Made by a program: the position numbers and the translations under genes. A model generated the notes under the pieces. The model searched no databases, was not told the DNA's origin, and saw nothing but the letters and a program-made list of their open reading frames with translations. Below, one piece after another: positions 44,248-53,444 of a stretch of 64,000 nt of DNA. Each line of letters begins with the position of its first letter. The first letter of the stretch is position 1. The DNA lies in the NCBI GenBank assembly GCA_013361525.1, contig JABFXY010000106.1, positions 62,001-126,000 of the forward strand, written 5' to 3'. The DNA comes from Polyangiaceae bacterium. GTDB lineage: Bacteria > Myxococcota_A > Polyangia > Polyangiales > Polyangiaceae.

Positions 44248-45393
44248 ATGACCGAGGCCCAGCTTCAGATCGTCGATTCACCGAAGGCCGCACCCGCGGA
44301 GCACGACATCCAGCAACGCAAGGCGGACCACATCGATCTGTGCGCGACCGGCGACGTCGGCTTTCGCGCGAAGACGAACCTCTTCGACGACGTCGACCTG
44401 GTGCACGACGCGCTGCCCGAGCTCCACGTCGACGAGGTCGACACCTCGGTCACGCTCTTCGGAAAGAAGCTCTCCGCGCCGATCGTGATCGCCGCGATGA
44501 CGGGGGGAACCGAGAAGGCCCGCGCCATCAACCTGGAGCTCGCGAAGATCGCCGACGAAGAAGGGTACGGCTTCGGTCTCGGCAGCCAGCGCGCGATGCT
44601 CGACGCTTCGGCGGGCCGCGACCCGACGTACGACGTGCGCAAGGTCGCTCCGAAGGTGCTGCTGCTCGGCAACATCGGCGCGGTGCAAGCACGGCAGAGT
44701 GGTCTCGCCGCGCTCGAGGATCTCGTCGGCCGCGTCCAGGCAGATGCGCTCTGCATCCACCTGAACCCCGCCATGGAGATCGTGCAGCCCGGCGGCGACA
44801 AGGACTTCACCGGCATCGTCGACTTCCTCGGCGAGGCCGCAGACGAGCTCTCCGTCCCCGCGATCGCGAAGGAGACGGGCTGCGGCATCGGCCCGCGCGC
44901 CGCGCACAAGATCGCGTCGGCCGGCATTCGGCACCTCGATGTCTCGGGTGCAGGTGGCACCTCGTGGGTCGCCGTGGAGATGCAGCGTGCGCGCGGCGAC
45001 GAGAAGCACCTCGGCACGGTGCTCCGCGACTGGGGCGTTCCCACTGCGGCAAGCGTCGTCATCGCCGCGGCCACGCGTCCGCGCTTCAACACCATCATCG
45101 CGACCGGCGGCGTCTCCGGCGGCGTCGACATCGCGAAGGCGATCGCGCTCGGCGCGCACGCGGGCGGCATCGCGCGGCCCGTCCTTCAGGCGCTCACCGA
45201 AGGTGGCCCCGAAGGCGCCCGTGCGTTCCTCTCGCGCGTCCGACAGGAGATCAAGGCGTGTATGCTGCTCGTCGGCGCGCGCAACGTCTCCGAGATGAGG
45301 AGCGCTCCCCTCATCGTGGGTGAGCGGCTCGAGCGCTGGCAGCGCCTCGCCGCCGAGGGCGTCGGCCGCAAGAAGCGTCGTAAGAAGGCCTGA
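44248..45393 (+). CDS. fni: Type 2 isopentenyl-diphosphate delta-isomerase
   Basis: 381 residues, FMN-dependent TIM barrel. Family marks: QQRKADHIDLC near the start, APIVIAAMTGGTEKARAINL, GFGLGSQRAML, HLNPAMEIVQPGGDKDF, VKETG-like AIAKETGCGIG, and the FMN-phosphate motif TGGVSGGVDIAKAIALGA. Interconverts IPP and DMAPP, supplying isoprenoids such as carotenoids or steroids. A basic KKRRKKA tail ends the protein. It faces the unknown gene divergently by 79 bp. Confidence 0.95.
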   Translation: MTEAQLQIVDSPKAAPAEHDIQQRKADHIDLCATGDVGFRAKTNLFDDVDLVHDALPELHVDEVDTSVTLFGKKLSAPIVIAAMTGGTEKARAINLELAKIADEEGYGFGLGSQRAMLDASAGRDPTYDVRKVAPKVLLLGNIGAVQARQSGLAALEDLVGRVQADALCIHLNPAMEIVQPGGDKDFTGIVDFLGEAADELSVPAIAKETGCGIGPRAAHKIASAGIRHLDVSGAGGTSWVAVEMQRARGDEKHLGTVLRDWGVPTAASVVIAAATRPRFNTIIATGGVSGGVDIAKAIALGAHAGGIARPVLQALTEGGPEGARAFLSRVRQEIKACMLLVGARNVSEMRSAPLIVGERLERWQRLAAEGVGRKKRRKKA

Positions 45394-45520
45394 GCGAAGG
45401 CCTCGGCCGAGACACGAAAACCACGCAGAGTCGCGTAGCTAGCCGACAACCCGCGCGTCGTACGACTGCGATCTAGCCCAGCGCCCGCGAGCGGACGTGC
45501 GTCCTGGACGGCGCGCTGTG

Positions 45521-45567
45521 AGGCGACTTTTCGCCTCGATCCCCTCATCCGGGGGCTCGGCGAAAAG
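45521..45567 (+). promoter_or_regulatory. Mutually exclusive hairpins upstream of the GAF-CheY genes
   Basis: AGGCGA-CTTT-TCGCCT (45521-45536) can form one hairpin, while CTTTTCGCC (45527-45535) can pair instead with GGCGAAAAG (45559-45567), with CCCC/GGGG inside. The shared segment TCGCC makes the two exclusive. It lies about 104 bp upstream of the GAF gene. An attenuator-like role is possible; a simple terminator for the isomerase gene is the alternative. Confidence 0.35.
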
Positions 45568-45670
45568 ACGTTTACGGCGTACTTCCTAAGAGTCATTCAA
45601 GGGTGATAGCGTCGCTCTGCCCGAGCCTTCGCGCATGTCAACGCGCCGGCGACGGCGAACAGGACCAACC

Positions 45671-46534
45671 ATGGCAGAGTCGACGAGAGGTCCGGAGAAG
45701 GCCTCGATGCGCAGCGACCCCCCGCCCGAAGATCTCAAACGCGAGCGCGACACCTTCATTCAGCAATTCTTCCGACGAGGCGCTCAGCTTTCGGAAGAGC
45801 TGCTCGGTGACATCGAGCGCTTGCGCGAGCAAGTGCGCGACCTCGAAGCGGAGAACGCGAAGCTGCGCGCGCAGCTCGCGAGCGACGCAGCGATTCGCGA
45901 TCTGTTGCGGAAGATCGAAGAGCTAGAAGAAGAGAAGCGGCGCCTCATCGCCGCCACGACCCGTGACGAGAGCAACCCTGGAGCGTTCGCGGATCGCTTC
46001 GCGGAGCTCGAGAACGAGCTCGGCAACCTCGGCACGGTCCACGTGGCGAGCGTCCAGCTCCACTCGAGCACCACGGTGCGCCGTGCGTTCCGCTCCCTTC
46101 GCGATCTGCTCGCGCAGTTCCTCGGCGCGTCGCAGTTCGCGGTCTTCTGGGAGACGGACGATCACACCGCGCTCGTGCCGATCTCGGTCGACGGCATCGG
46201 ATTGAAAGAGGCGCGGGAGTTCAGCCTCGAGGATATCCCGGCCGGCAAGGCGTATCAGAACGGCGAGATCTGGACGGATACGCTGCGCGACACCTCGCTC
46301 GGCAACCACAAGAATCCCGCCGCCGTGATCCCGATCACGATGTCGAGCCAGCGTCTCGGAGCGATCGTGATCTTCCGCACGCTGTCTCAGAAAACGAAGT
46401 TCGAGTCTGCGGACTTCGATCTATTCAGCCTGCTCAGCACCCAAGCTGCGCCGGCGATCGTCCACGCTTACTTGTTTGCCCAAGCGGGTCGCAGGGCACC
46501 GAGCGTTCACGCGTTCATCGACCAAGAGGACTGA
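45671..46534 (+). CDS. Coiled-coil plus GAF-domain sensory protein
   Basis: 287 residues from ATG 45671; the open frame upstream is rejected for lack of start signals. Residues about 20-115 form a coiled coil (QLSEELLGDIERLREQVRDL, RDLLRKIEELEEEKRRL). Residues about 130-275 look like a GAF domain (RSLRDLLAQFLGASQFAVFW, AVIPITMSSQRLGAIVIFRT, FSLLSTQAAPAI). No catalytic output domain follows, so it probably signals by protein contact. The CheY-like gene starts 3 bp after its stop, and the pair is likely a sensor and receiver unit. Confidence 0.88.
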   Translation: MAESTRGPEKASMRSDPPPEDLKRERDTFIQQFFRRGAQLSEELLGDIERLREQVRDLEAENAKLRAQLASDAAIRDLLRKIEELEEEKRRLIAATTRDESNPGAFADRFAELENELGNLGTVHVASVQLHSSTTVRRAFRSLRDLLAQFLGASQFAVFWETDDHTALVPISVDGIGLKEAREFSLEDIPAGKAYQNGEIWTDTLRDTSLGNHKNPAAVIPITMSSQRLGAIVIFRTLSQKTKFESADFDLFSLLSTQAAPAIVHAYLFAQAGRRAPSVHAFIDQED

Positions 46535-46537
46535 GGA

Positions 46538-46915
46538 ATGGCTGAGTACTCCTGTCTTATCGTCGAAGACTCGCCGATGATGCGGCAGCTTTTGGTGTTC
46601 GCATTGGCGCGCGTGAAGGGCCTCAAGGTGACGGAGGCCGACGATGGTGTCGACGGGCTGCGCAAGCTCGCCCAGCAGAAGTTCGACATCATCATCACCG
46701 ACATCAACATGCCCATCATGGACGGGTTGAAGCTCGTGAAGCGGGTCCGCAGTGATCCGGTACACAAGGACACCCCGATCATCATCATCACCACGGAAGG
46801 GTCGCAGGAGGATCGGCAGCGCGCGCTCCAGCTGAGCGCGAACGCGTACATCACCAAGCCGATTCAAGCGCCGCAGGTCATCGCCAAGGTCAAAGAGCTG
46901 CTCAAGATCGAATAA
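46538..46915 (+). CDS. CheY-like single-domain response regulator
   Basis: 125 residues, one receiver domain: acidic pair ED (10-11), phospho-acceptor D55 in ITDINMPIMDG, Thr in IIIITTEGS (about 85), Lys in ITKPIQ (K107). No output domain. It starts 3 bp after the GAF gene with GAGGA just upstream, so it is co-translated. A strong hairpin follows at 46975. Confidence 0.96.
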   Translation: MAEYSCLIVEDSPMMRQLLVFALARVKGLKVTEADDGVDGLRKLAQQKFDIIITDINMPIMDGLKLVKRVRSDPVHKDTPIIIITTEGSQEDRQRALQLSANAYITKPIQAPQVIAKVKELLKIE

Positions 46916-46974
46916 CCGTCACGCCCGTCACGCATCTTCGTCCGACGACGATGCAGTGGCAGACGGATCCGCGA

Positions 46975-47004
46975 AACGCCGCCGAAAAGGCGGCGTTCGT
47001 GTTT
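46975..47004 (+). terminator. Terminator after the CheY-like gene
   Basis: Perfect 9-bp stem AACGCCGCC / GGCGGCGTT with a GAAAA loop (46975-46997), followed by CGTGTTT. It lies 60 bp after the CheY stop and 56 bp before the stop of the convergent gene. Confidence 0.65.
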
Positions 47005-47059
47005 GCGGGGCAGCGATTTGCGGGCAGCGATATGCGGCGCAGCCCGCGGCGCGTCGAGA

Positions 47060-47572
47060 TCAGCCGGCGGTGAGGCCGAACCACGCGACGAGCTTGTCGC
47101 CCGCGAACGTGGCGCCGAGCGCGATGCCCGTGCCGATCGTCCGGAGCTCGTCGCGCAGCTTGCTGAACGGCCAAGGCGCCTTGTCGTAGGTGAGCACCAG
47201 GGCCGGCATCGAATCGAGGAAAGAGCTGCCGCGCTCGGCTCGGAAGCGCAGCGCGCCGCGACCGAAGACCGCGTTCTTTCCGGAGTTGCCGCCGTGGTCG
47301 AACTCGATGCCTTGCCACACGATCGAGCCACCGCGCGAAAGTCCCAGAACGAGCGGGCGAAGCGCGAGGTGCACCGGCGAGACCGCGGGGAGCGAGAGCA
47401 GAAGGCCGCGCGGAGTAGTTCCGAGCTCCTCGGGATCCGTCGGGGGTGCGTTTTCGAAAAGCGACGCGAGCGTGTCGGGGTGCGCGCCGACGAGATCCGT
47501 CACGCGGTCGATCTTGGTCACCATCCGCGACGTGCCCTGGGATTTCTGCCTCTGCGTGTCCGTGGCTTGCAC
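47060..47572 (-). CDS. Uncharacterised soluble protein
   Basis: 170 residues, no signal or membrane helix. Middle part with beta-type segments: RPLVLGLSRGGSIVWQGIEF, GRGALRFRAERGSSFLDSMP, ALVLTYDKAPWPFSKLRDEL. The run GSSFLDSMPALVLTYDKAPW resembles lipocalin-like proteins of unknown function, but I cannot name the family. It stands 31 bp after the GlnE gene on the same strand. Coding is supported by amino-acid composition and lack of alternatives on the other strand. Confidence 0.65.
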   Translation of the reverse strand: MQATDTQRQKSQGTSRMVTKIDRVTDLVGAHPDTLASLFENAPPTDPEELGTTPRGLLLSLPAVSPVHLALRPLVLGLSRGGSIVWQGIEFDHGGNSGKNAVFGRGALRFRAERGSSFLDSMPALVLTYDKAPWPFSKLRDELRTIGTGIALGATFAGDKLVAWFGLTAG

Positions 47573-47603
47573 GGCCGGACTATCGAGGCTCGTCCGCGGG
47601 TCG

Positions 47604-50600
47604 TCAACCGGGCGATGATGGCCTGCCGAAGACCTCTTCGAATTCGGCGCGGACGGCGTCGGTCACCTGCTTGTAGCGCGCGACCAGAGCCTCGGGCGCC
47701 GTCCTCGCCGGGTGATCGCGCATCCCCATTCGACGGGCGAGCGGCACGATCGCCGCGCTCGCGACATCGAGAACGTGCGACGCGTCCGCTTGAACGACGC
47801 GCACGCGGAGCTCGAGCCGTCGCAAAAACGCGTACGCATCCGACAGAACGCGCGCGCGTTGTGGCTCGAGGATGCCGGCCGTCGCGAGCGCCTCGATGGC
47901 GAGCGGCGTCTCGGCGACCTTCGCCTCGGGCGGAAGCACGGGGCCGTGGAGGATTTGGCAGAACTGCACGATGAACTCGACGTCGAGGAGTGCGCCGCGC
48001 CCCAGCTTCAGATCGTAGACACCCTCGCGCTCTTCGCTCGCTTCGCGTTGCACACGCGCGCGGATCCGCGCCATCTCGGTCGCCGCCGCGGCCGCATCGG
48101 GCGGAGCTCCGAACGCGGCGCTTTGGGCAACCGCGAGAGCGCGTGCACCGAGCGCCGCATCACCCGCGGCGGGTCGCGCGCGAACGAGCGCCATCCTCTC
48201 CCAGATCGCCGCGCGCGCCTGGCCGGCGGTCGTCTCGTGGTAACGCGCGAATGCCTGCAAGCTCGTGACGAGGAGCCCCTGATTGCCGCTCGGTCGCAGG
48301 CGGGTGTCGAGCTCGTAGCCCGGACCTGCGCCGTGGAACGTCGAGATGTAACGAATGATCTTGCGTGCCGCGCGCGTGAAATACGCTGCGCTGTCGATCG
48401 GATCCGGAGCGGCGTCCGGGTCGTAGACGAAGAGGACGTCGAGGTCCGAGCCGTAGCTGATTTCCCGCCCGCCGAGCTTGCCCATCGCGATGACGGTGAG
48501 CCCGTGCGGCTCGGACGTGCGGAGTGCTCGCTCGGTCGCGGCTTCGAGCGACGCGTCGGCGATCGCCGTGAGCACGTGGTTCACCTCGCGCATCGAGAGC
48601 GCCCCGGAGACGTCGGCGAGCGCGACCTCCAGGGTCAGGCGCGTCTTCGCGAGGCGGAGCGCGCCGACGAGCGCTTCGTCGGGGTCTTCGTCGGAGGCGG
48701 GCTTCATGTCGAGGCACGCGAGGATTTCGCGGCGCGCTCCCTCCGGCGTCGGCGTGCCGCGCGAGAACAAGATCATGTCGCCGAGCTCGGGGTTGTTGCA
48801 GAGCGCGTCGCCGATGAATGCGCTCGCGCCGAGCACGCCGATCAGCCGCCGAAGCGCCGCGGGGTCGGCGAACACGAGCCGTACGTAGACGGCGGGCTGG
48901 CGCACTCGATCGAAAAACACCCGCAAATACCGCGCGGCTTGGAAGGGATCCGCGGCCTCGAAGAGCGCGTCGAGCAGCGTCTGCGCGAGGCCGGGAAACG
49001 ACTCGCGGGTGCGCACGCCGAGGACCGAGTCGGGGTGTGAGCCGAGATCGAAGATGCTCGCGGACAGCGACAAGATGCGCTCGTCCGGCTGGGCCTCGGC
49101 GGCGCGCGCCATCGACACATGCGCGAGGGCGGGGGAACGCTGGAGCGCCGCGGTGAGCGCGGCCGCGTCTCTGCGATCCAGCGACCACAAGATGTCCGAC
49201 CAGCGCGGCGTCGGCGCTTCGCCTTCGGGCAAGAGTGAGCTCAAGCGGCGCGCGATGCGCGTTCGGTGCGCGTTGAGCGAAGCCTCGAGGGCTTTTGCCG
49301 AGCCGAACCCGAGCATGCGCCCGATGCGCTCGAGATCCGCGCCTTCGGGAAGCTCGTGGGTTTGAATGCCGCTGCCGACCTGCACGGCGTGCTCCGCGCG
49401 CCGGAGCGCGAGGTATCCGTCGGCGATGTCGGCTGCCTCGCGCTGTGTGCAGAAGCCTTTGCTCTCGAGGCGTCCGAGCGCGACGAGTGTCGGTCGCTCG
49501 CGAAGCGACGCGTCTTTACCGCCCCAGACGAGCTGCAGCGCCTGCACGAAGAACTCCGCCTCGCGGATGCCTCCGGGGCCTAGTTTGAGGTCGCGATCGG
49601 GCCGCGCCGAAAGCTCCGACCGAGCGCGACGAACGAGGTGCACCAGCTCCGTCGCGATCTGCGGATCGATGCGCTTGCGCCATACGAACGGCGTCAGCTC
49701 CGAGAGCAAACGCTCGCCGAGGCCGAGGTCTCCCGCGATCGGCCGCGCGCGAAGCAGCGCTGCGCGCTCCCACAACCGTCCGAAGCTCTCGTAGTAGCGC
49801 TCCGCCGCCGCGAGCGAGTTCACGAGCGGACCCGACCCGCCCTCGGGTCGGAGGCGAAGATCCACACGCCACACGTAGCCGTCTTCGGTCACGTCCTCGA
49901 TCGTCGCGGTGAGCCTGCGCGCGACACGCTGCCAATACTCGTGCAACGTCATCGACGACGCCGTCGCGTCCGGCGAGCGATCGAGCGGCGCGATCCACCC
50001 GTCGTCCGAGTCGTAGAAATAGATGAGATCGACGTCGCTCCCCGCGTTCAGCTCGTCGCCGCCGAGCTTGCCCATCCCGAGGACGACGAAGCTCGATCGC
50101 GCGCCCGTCGGCCCCAGCGCGCGGCCATAACGTCGCTCCCCCCAACGCACCGCTTCGTCGAGCGCGACCTGGATCGTCGCGTCCGCGAGCGCGGCGAGCT
50201 CGCGCGCCGTCACGTCGACGTCGGCGCCCAGCAGCGAGCGCGGCAGCACTTCGCGCAGAGCGATACGCATCCGCTCGCGGTTTGCGAACGATCGAAGCAC
50301 CCGCCGCACCACCATCTCGTCGCCGAGCGCATCGTCACCACCTGCACGCTCGAGCTCCGACGCGAGCAGTCCCAGCAGCGTCACCCGTGTGCGCGCGACC
50401 CCGAGATCCGCCGCCACGATGCGCGCGATCGACGCAGGATCTCGACGCGCCGGCGCCGTCAAGACCGGGTAGCACACCGAAAGCAAAACCGCTGCCGCGA
50501 GGGCGTCTTCGCCCACCGATGCATACGACGGCCCGAGCTCTTCCTCGAGCTTCATGGCCGCTTCCGCGTCGACCGCACGTGCGATCCGACGTACCTCGTC

Positions 50601-50636
50601 GGCAGCGAACCCGATGGGTGCTCGGGACCCGCGCAT
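47604..50636 (-). CDS. glnE: Glutamine-synthetase adenylyltransferase/deadenylase
   Basis: 1010 residues, slightly longer than the usual 940-980. Two nucleotidyltransferase domains are visible: the first with GMGKLGGDELNAGSDVDLIY (GSDVD at 199-203, deadenylylation half) and the second near residue 730 with AMGKLGGREISYGSDLDVLF (adenylylation half). Both keep the metal-binding DxD. GlnE switches glutamine synthetase off or on according to nitrogen status, under PII control. glnA and glnB are not nearby. Confidence 0.96.
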   Translation of the reverse strand: MRGSRAPIGFAADEVRRIARAVDAEAAMKLEEELGPSYASVGEDALAAAVLLSVCYPVLTAPARRDPASIARIVAADLGVARTRVTLLGLLASELERAGGDDALGDEMVVRRVLRSFANRERMRIALREVLPRSLLGADVDVTARELAALADATIQVALDEAVRWGERRYGRALGPTGARSSFVVLGMGKLGGDELNAGSDVDLIYFYDSDDGWIAPLDRSPDATASSMTLHEYWQRVARRLTATIEDVTEDGYVWRVDLRLRPEGGSGPLVNSLAAAERYYESFGRLWERAALLRARPIAGDLGLGERLLSELTPFVWRKRIDPQIATELVHLVRRARSELSARPDRDLKLGPGGIREAEFFVQALQLVWGGKDASLRERPTLVALGRLESKGFCTQREAADIADGYLALRRAEHAVQVGSGIQTHELPEGADLERIGRMLGFGSAKALEASLNAHRTRIARRLSSLLPEGEAPTPRWSDILWSLDRRDAAALTAALQRSPALAHVSMARAAEAQPDERILSLSASIFDLGSHPDSVLGVRTRESFPGLAQTLLDALFEAADPFQAARYLRVFFDRVRQPAVYVRLVFADPAALRRLIGVLGASAFIGDALCNNPELGDMILFSRGTPTPEGARREILACLDMKPASDEDPDEALVGALRLAKTRLTLEVALADVSGALSMREVNHVLTAIADASLEAATERALRTSEPHGLTVIAMGKLGGREISYGSDLDVLFVYDPDAAPDPIDSAAYFTRAARKIIRYISTFHGAGPGYELDTRLRPSGNQGLLVTSLQAFARYHETTAGQARAAIWERMALVRARPAAGDAALGARALAVAQSAAFGAPPDAAAAATEMARIRARVQREASEEREGVYDLKLGRGALLDVEFIVQFCQILHGPVLPPEAKVAETPLAIEALATAGILEPQRARVLSDAYAFLRRLELRVRVVQADASHVLDVASAAIVPLARRMGMRDHPARTAPEALVARYKQVTDAVRAEFEEVFGRPSSPG

Positions 50637-50696
50637 GCGTCGTTCTTATGTCATACCTCGGGTCGGGTGAGGCAGTAGTATCAACCTACGATCATC

Positions 50697-51416
50697 ATGC
50701 GTTGGCTCTGTATTTCGGACATTCATGGGGACGCCGCCGCGCTCGCGGCGGTTCTCGCCACCGCCGAGCGGCGCGGCTACGACCGGCTGCTCGTCGCGGG
50801 TGACCTCTGCTTTCCGGGGCCCGAGCCTCTGGAAGTCTGGCGCCGCCTCGTCAACGCGCGCGCCACGTGCGTGCAGGGCGTCACCGATCGAGCCATCGCG
50901 ACGCTCGACCCGTCCCAGATCGAATGCAGCAGCCCGCGCGAGCGCGAGCGCGTCGACGAGCTCGTGCGCGTTCGAGAAGCGCTCGGCGACCTGATCCTCG
51001 CGCGGCTCCTCAAGCTGGAGCAGAAGGTCCGAATCCCGTTGCCCGACGGCGGCGAGCTCCTGCTCGTCCACGGCTCACCCGCCGACCCGACGGAACCGTT
51101 CACCCACGACATGAGCGACGACGACGTGCGCGCCCTCCTCGGTGACGATCCTGCGGACATCATCATTTGCGGCGGATCGCACGTGCCCTTCGATCGCACG
51201 GTCATGGGGGTGCGTGTGGTGAACGTCGGCTCCGTCGGAGAGGCCCTGTCGGGCGGCGGTGCGCGGCACGCCGAGGCTACCTTTCTCGAGATAGCGTCCG
51301 ACATCGCCGGGTCGATTGCCCAAGGCACCGCGCGCGCGCAACCACGCCCGCTGACGATCGGCGTCGAACAGCTCGTGATTCCACTCGAGGCCCCCGCGGT
51401 GGTGCTCGAACAATAA
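50697..51416 (+). CDS. Calcineurin-like metallophosphoesterase with altered metal motifs
   Basis: 239 residues. The first two motifs are standard: DIHGD (8-12) and VAGDLCFPGP. The third, normally GNHD/E, reads QGVTDRA, so the metal-binding Asn is Val. The last, normally GHTH, reads GGSHVPF, with the first His replaced by Gly. LVHGSP is present. The fold is YfcE/Ysp-type, but metal binding and catalysis may be weakened or altered. Divergent from glnE by 60 bp. Nothing shows a substrate. Confidence 0.85.
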   Translation: MRWLCISDIHGDAAALAAVLATAERRGYDRLLVAGDLCFPGPEPLEVWRRLVNARATCVQGVTDRAIATLDPSQIECSSPRERERVDELVRVREALGDLILARLLKLEQKVRIPLPDGGELLLVHGSPADPTEPFTHDMSDDDVRALLGDDPADIIICGGSHVPFDRTVMGVRVVNVGSVGEALSGGGARHAEATFLEIASDIAGSIAQGTARAQPRPLTIGVEQLVIPLEAPAVVLEQ

Positions 51417-51464
51417 GCTAGAAGCCTTGACGCCGGCTAGGCACACGGGCTTTTCTTGTCGCTC

Positions 51465-52391
51465 ATGGCAGGCTCCCCTCTCGACGACGATCCCGACGCG
51501 ACCATGGTCGCGAGCATGGGAGAGCTCGAGCACGAGCTACGCAAGCGCAGGCCGCGCGATAGAGCCAACGTCGTCGTTCTCGCCGGCGCGAACGTCGGCG
51601 AGATGTACAGGCTCGAAGGCGTCGAGGTAATCGTCGGCCGCGCGTCGAACGCCGGCATCCGCCTCAACGACGACGGCATCTCTCGGCGTCACGCGCGCAT
51701 CACCGCCGACCGCGGCTCGTTCTTCATCGAAGATCTCGGCAGCGCCAACGGCACGATGGTGAACGGCGTGCGCATCACCGCGCGCCAGAGCCTTCAAGAC
51801 GGCGACAAGATCCGTCTCGGCCCTGCGACGATCCTCAAGTTCGGTTACCACGACGACATCGAAGAGAGCTTCCAGCAGCGCATGTACGACGCTGCGCTTC
51901 GCGACGGCCTCACCGGCGCCTTCAACAAGAAGTTCTTCCTCGATCGGCTCGACAGCGAGCTGTCGTACGCGCGCAGGCACCATTTCGATCTCAGCTTGCT
52001 GATGTTCGACGTGGACTTCTTCAAGCGCATCAACGACACGTACGGCCACCTCGCCGGCGACCTCGTGCTGCAGAAGCTGTCGAAGCTCGCCGCCGGTGCC
52101 CTCCGCCAGGAAGACATCTTTGCCCGCTATGGCGGCGAAGAGTTCGCGATCCTCTGCCGTGGCGTGAAGATCCAGCACGCGGGCGTCCTCGGCGAGCGCC
52201 TCCGAGGCAACGTGGAGTCGAGCGTCTTCGAGCACGAAGGCCGCAGACTTCCGGTCACCATCAGTGTCGGCGTCGCTGCCTATCCGACGAGCCCGATCGA
52301 ATCACCAAACCAGCTCATCGCCGCGGCGGACGAAGCGCTCTACGAAGCGAAGCGCTGTGGGCGTAACCGCGTGCTGCTGAAGCAGAGCTAG
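51465..52391 (+). CDS. FHA-domain diguanylate cyclase (GGDEF)
   Basis: 308 residues from ATG 51465; TTG 51456 is an alternative. FHA at about 36-110 (VIVGRASNAGIRLNDDGISR, RHARI, SANGTMVNG). GGDEF domain at about 140-305 with GGEEF (223-227) intact, so it should make cyclic di-GMP. RQED (214-217) is the inhibitory I-site RxxD at the correct five-residue distance, so product feedback is likely. FHA input suggests control by a Ser/Thr kinase, tying it to the kinase-rich signalling of the organism. No membrane segment. Confidence 0.95.
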   Translation: MAGSPLDDDPDATMVASMGELEHELRKRRPRDRANVVVLAGANVGEMYRLEGVEVIVGRASNAGIRLNDDGISRRHARITADRGSFFIEDLGSANGTMVNGVRITARQSLQDGDKIRLGPATILKFGYHDDIEESFQQRMYDAALRDGLTGAFNKKFFLDRLDSELSYARRHHFDLSLLMFDVDFFKRINDTYGHLAGDLVLQKLSKLAAGALRQEDIFARYGGEEFAILCRGVKIQHAGVLGERLRGNVESSVFEHEGRRLPVTISVGVAAYPTSPIESPNQLIAAADEALYEAKRCGRNRVLLKQS

Positions 52392-52555
52392 AAGAGGCGC
52401 CTCGCACGCACGGCGCGTGTTGGTTGCCGGGTGGCCGCTGTCTCCTTCTCGCCAAAAAGCGTGTGGTAAACATCTCGTTTGCCATGCGATTTTGTCGCGA
52501 ACAGAGACCCCTCCCTCCGGCTGATGCGCGTCCCGACCCTAGCGCACGCCGGTGC

Positions 52556-53359
52556 CTACGATCGCGTGGAGCTGTTCTTGTGCCCGTCGCGCCAGGGCGC
52601 GAGCCCTCGCAGGAGCTCCGCGAACACCGTCGGGTGCGGGACCTCCGAATAGTCGAGCGCGATGACCGTGTAGTTCGGCGGCTTGCCCGAGAACGAGAAC
52701 GTCGCGTCCGTGAGGCTCGCCCACTCCATCTCGCCCCAGGGCAAGCGTCGCTGACCGACCTCGATCGCAACGGCGTCGATCGTCGCAGGCCCGAAACGCA
52801 GCGTCTCGCCTCGCTCGAGCGCTTGCTGCGCGATCGGCAAGAGCGGCTCCGAGCAAGTCTTGAGGACCGCTTGCAACACGGCGTGTGCATCTGCGGCCTG
52901 CAGGCCGAAGATGCCGATGTGATGTTTCGCGCCGCCGTGCTCTCGAAGATCGAGCGCGGTCGCCGCGACGACGTTCGAGCCCCTCATGATCTCGATTCGC
53001 ACCTCGTCGACGTCGTCGAAGAGGACGGTCCCACGGCCCCCGAGCTCGCGATAGCGCAACCCGCGCATATGCAAATCGACGCGCCGAAACACCGCACTGA
53101 CGAACCACGGCGCCATATACGCCCCGAGCGCGAGGGCGAATGGAAACGCGATCGCAGCGGCGCGCCAGCCACCAGCCCAGCCCGCCCACACGACGATGAT
53201 CGTCGGAATCACCGTGATCGCAGGGACCGTCTTGAGCGCGAGCATCCGGTCGATTCCCGCCGAGAGGCGCAGCCCGCCGAGGTCGCTCGAGGACCGTGAT
53301 GGCGGCGCAGCCGGCGCGGGCGGTTCTCCGTCGGAGGTTCGGTAGGGAGCCTGCTTCAT
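52556..53359 (-). CDS. Membrane protein, DUF6585-like
   Basis: 267 residues. Two adjacent hydrophobic segments (VPAITVIPTIIVVWAGWAGG, AAAIAFPFALALGAYMAPWF) form a hairpin near the N terminus. After it is a soluble PH-like domain with RYRELGGRGTVLFDDVDEVR and LPWGEMEWASLTDATFSFSG. This is the pattern of DUF6585 proteins. Function unknown. Divergent from the GH31 gene by about 85 bp. Confidence 0.75.
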   Translation of the reverse strand: MKQAPYRTSDGEPPAPAAPPSRSSSDLGGLRLSAGIDRMLALKTVPAITVIPTIIVVWAGWAGGWRAAAIAFPFALALGAYMAPWFVSAVFRRVDLHMRGLRYRELGGRGTVLFDDVDEVRIEIMRGSNVVAATALDLREHGGAKHHIGIFGLQAADAHAVLQAVLKTCSEPLLPIAQQALERGETLRFGPATIDAVAIEVGQRRLPWGEMEWASLTDATFSFSGKPPNYTVIALDYSEVPHPTVFAELLRGLAPWRDGHKNSSTRS

Positions 53360-53444
53360 CGGCGTCTCGAGGACGGAGCAACTTTGGCTTAGCAGATCCG
53401 CGGCCGTTTACGATCGCAGGCAAACACGCGACACTCGCCGGCAA

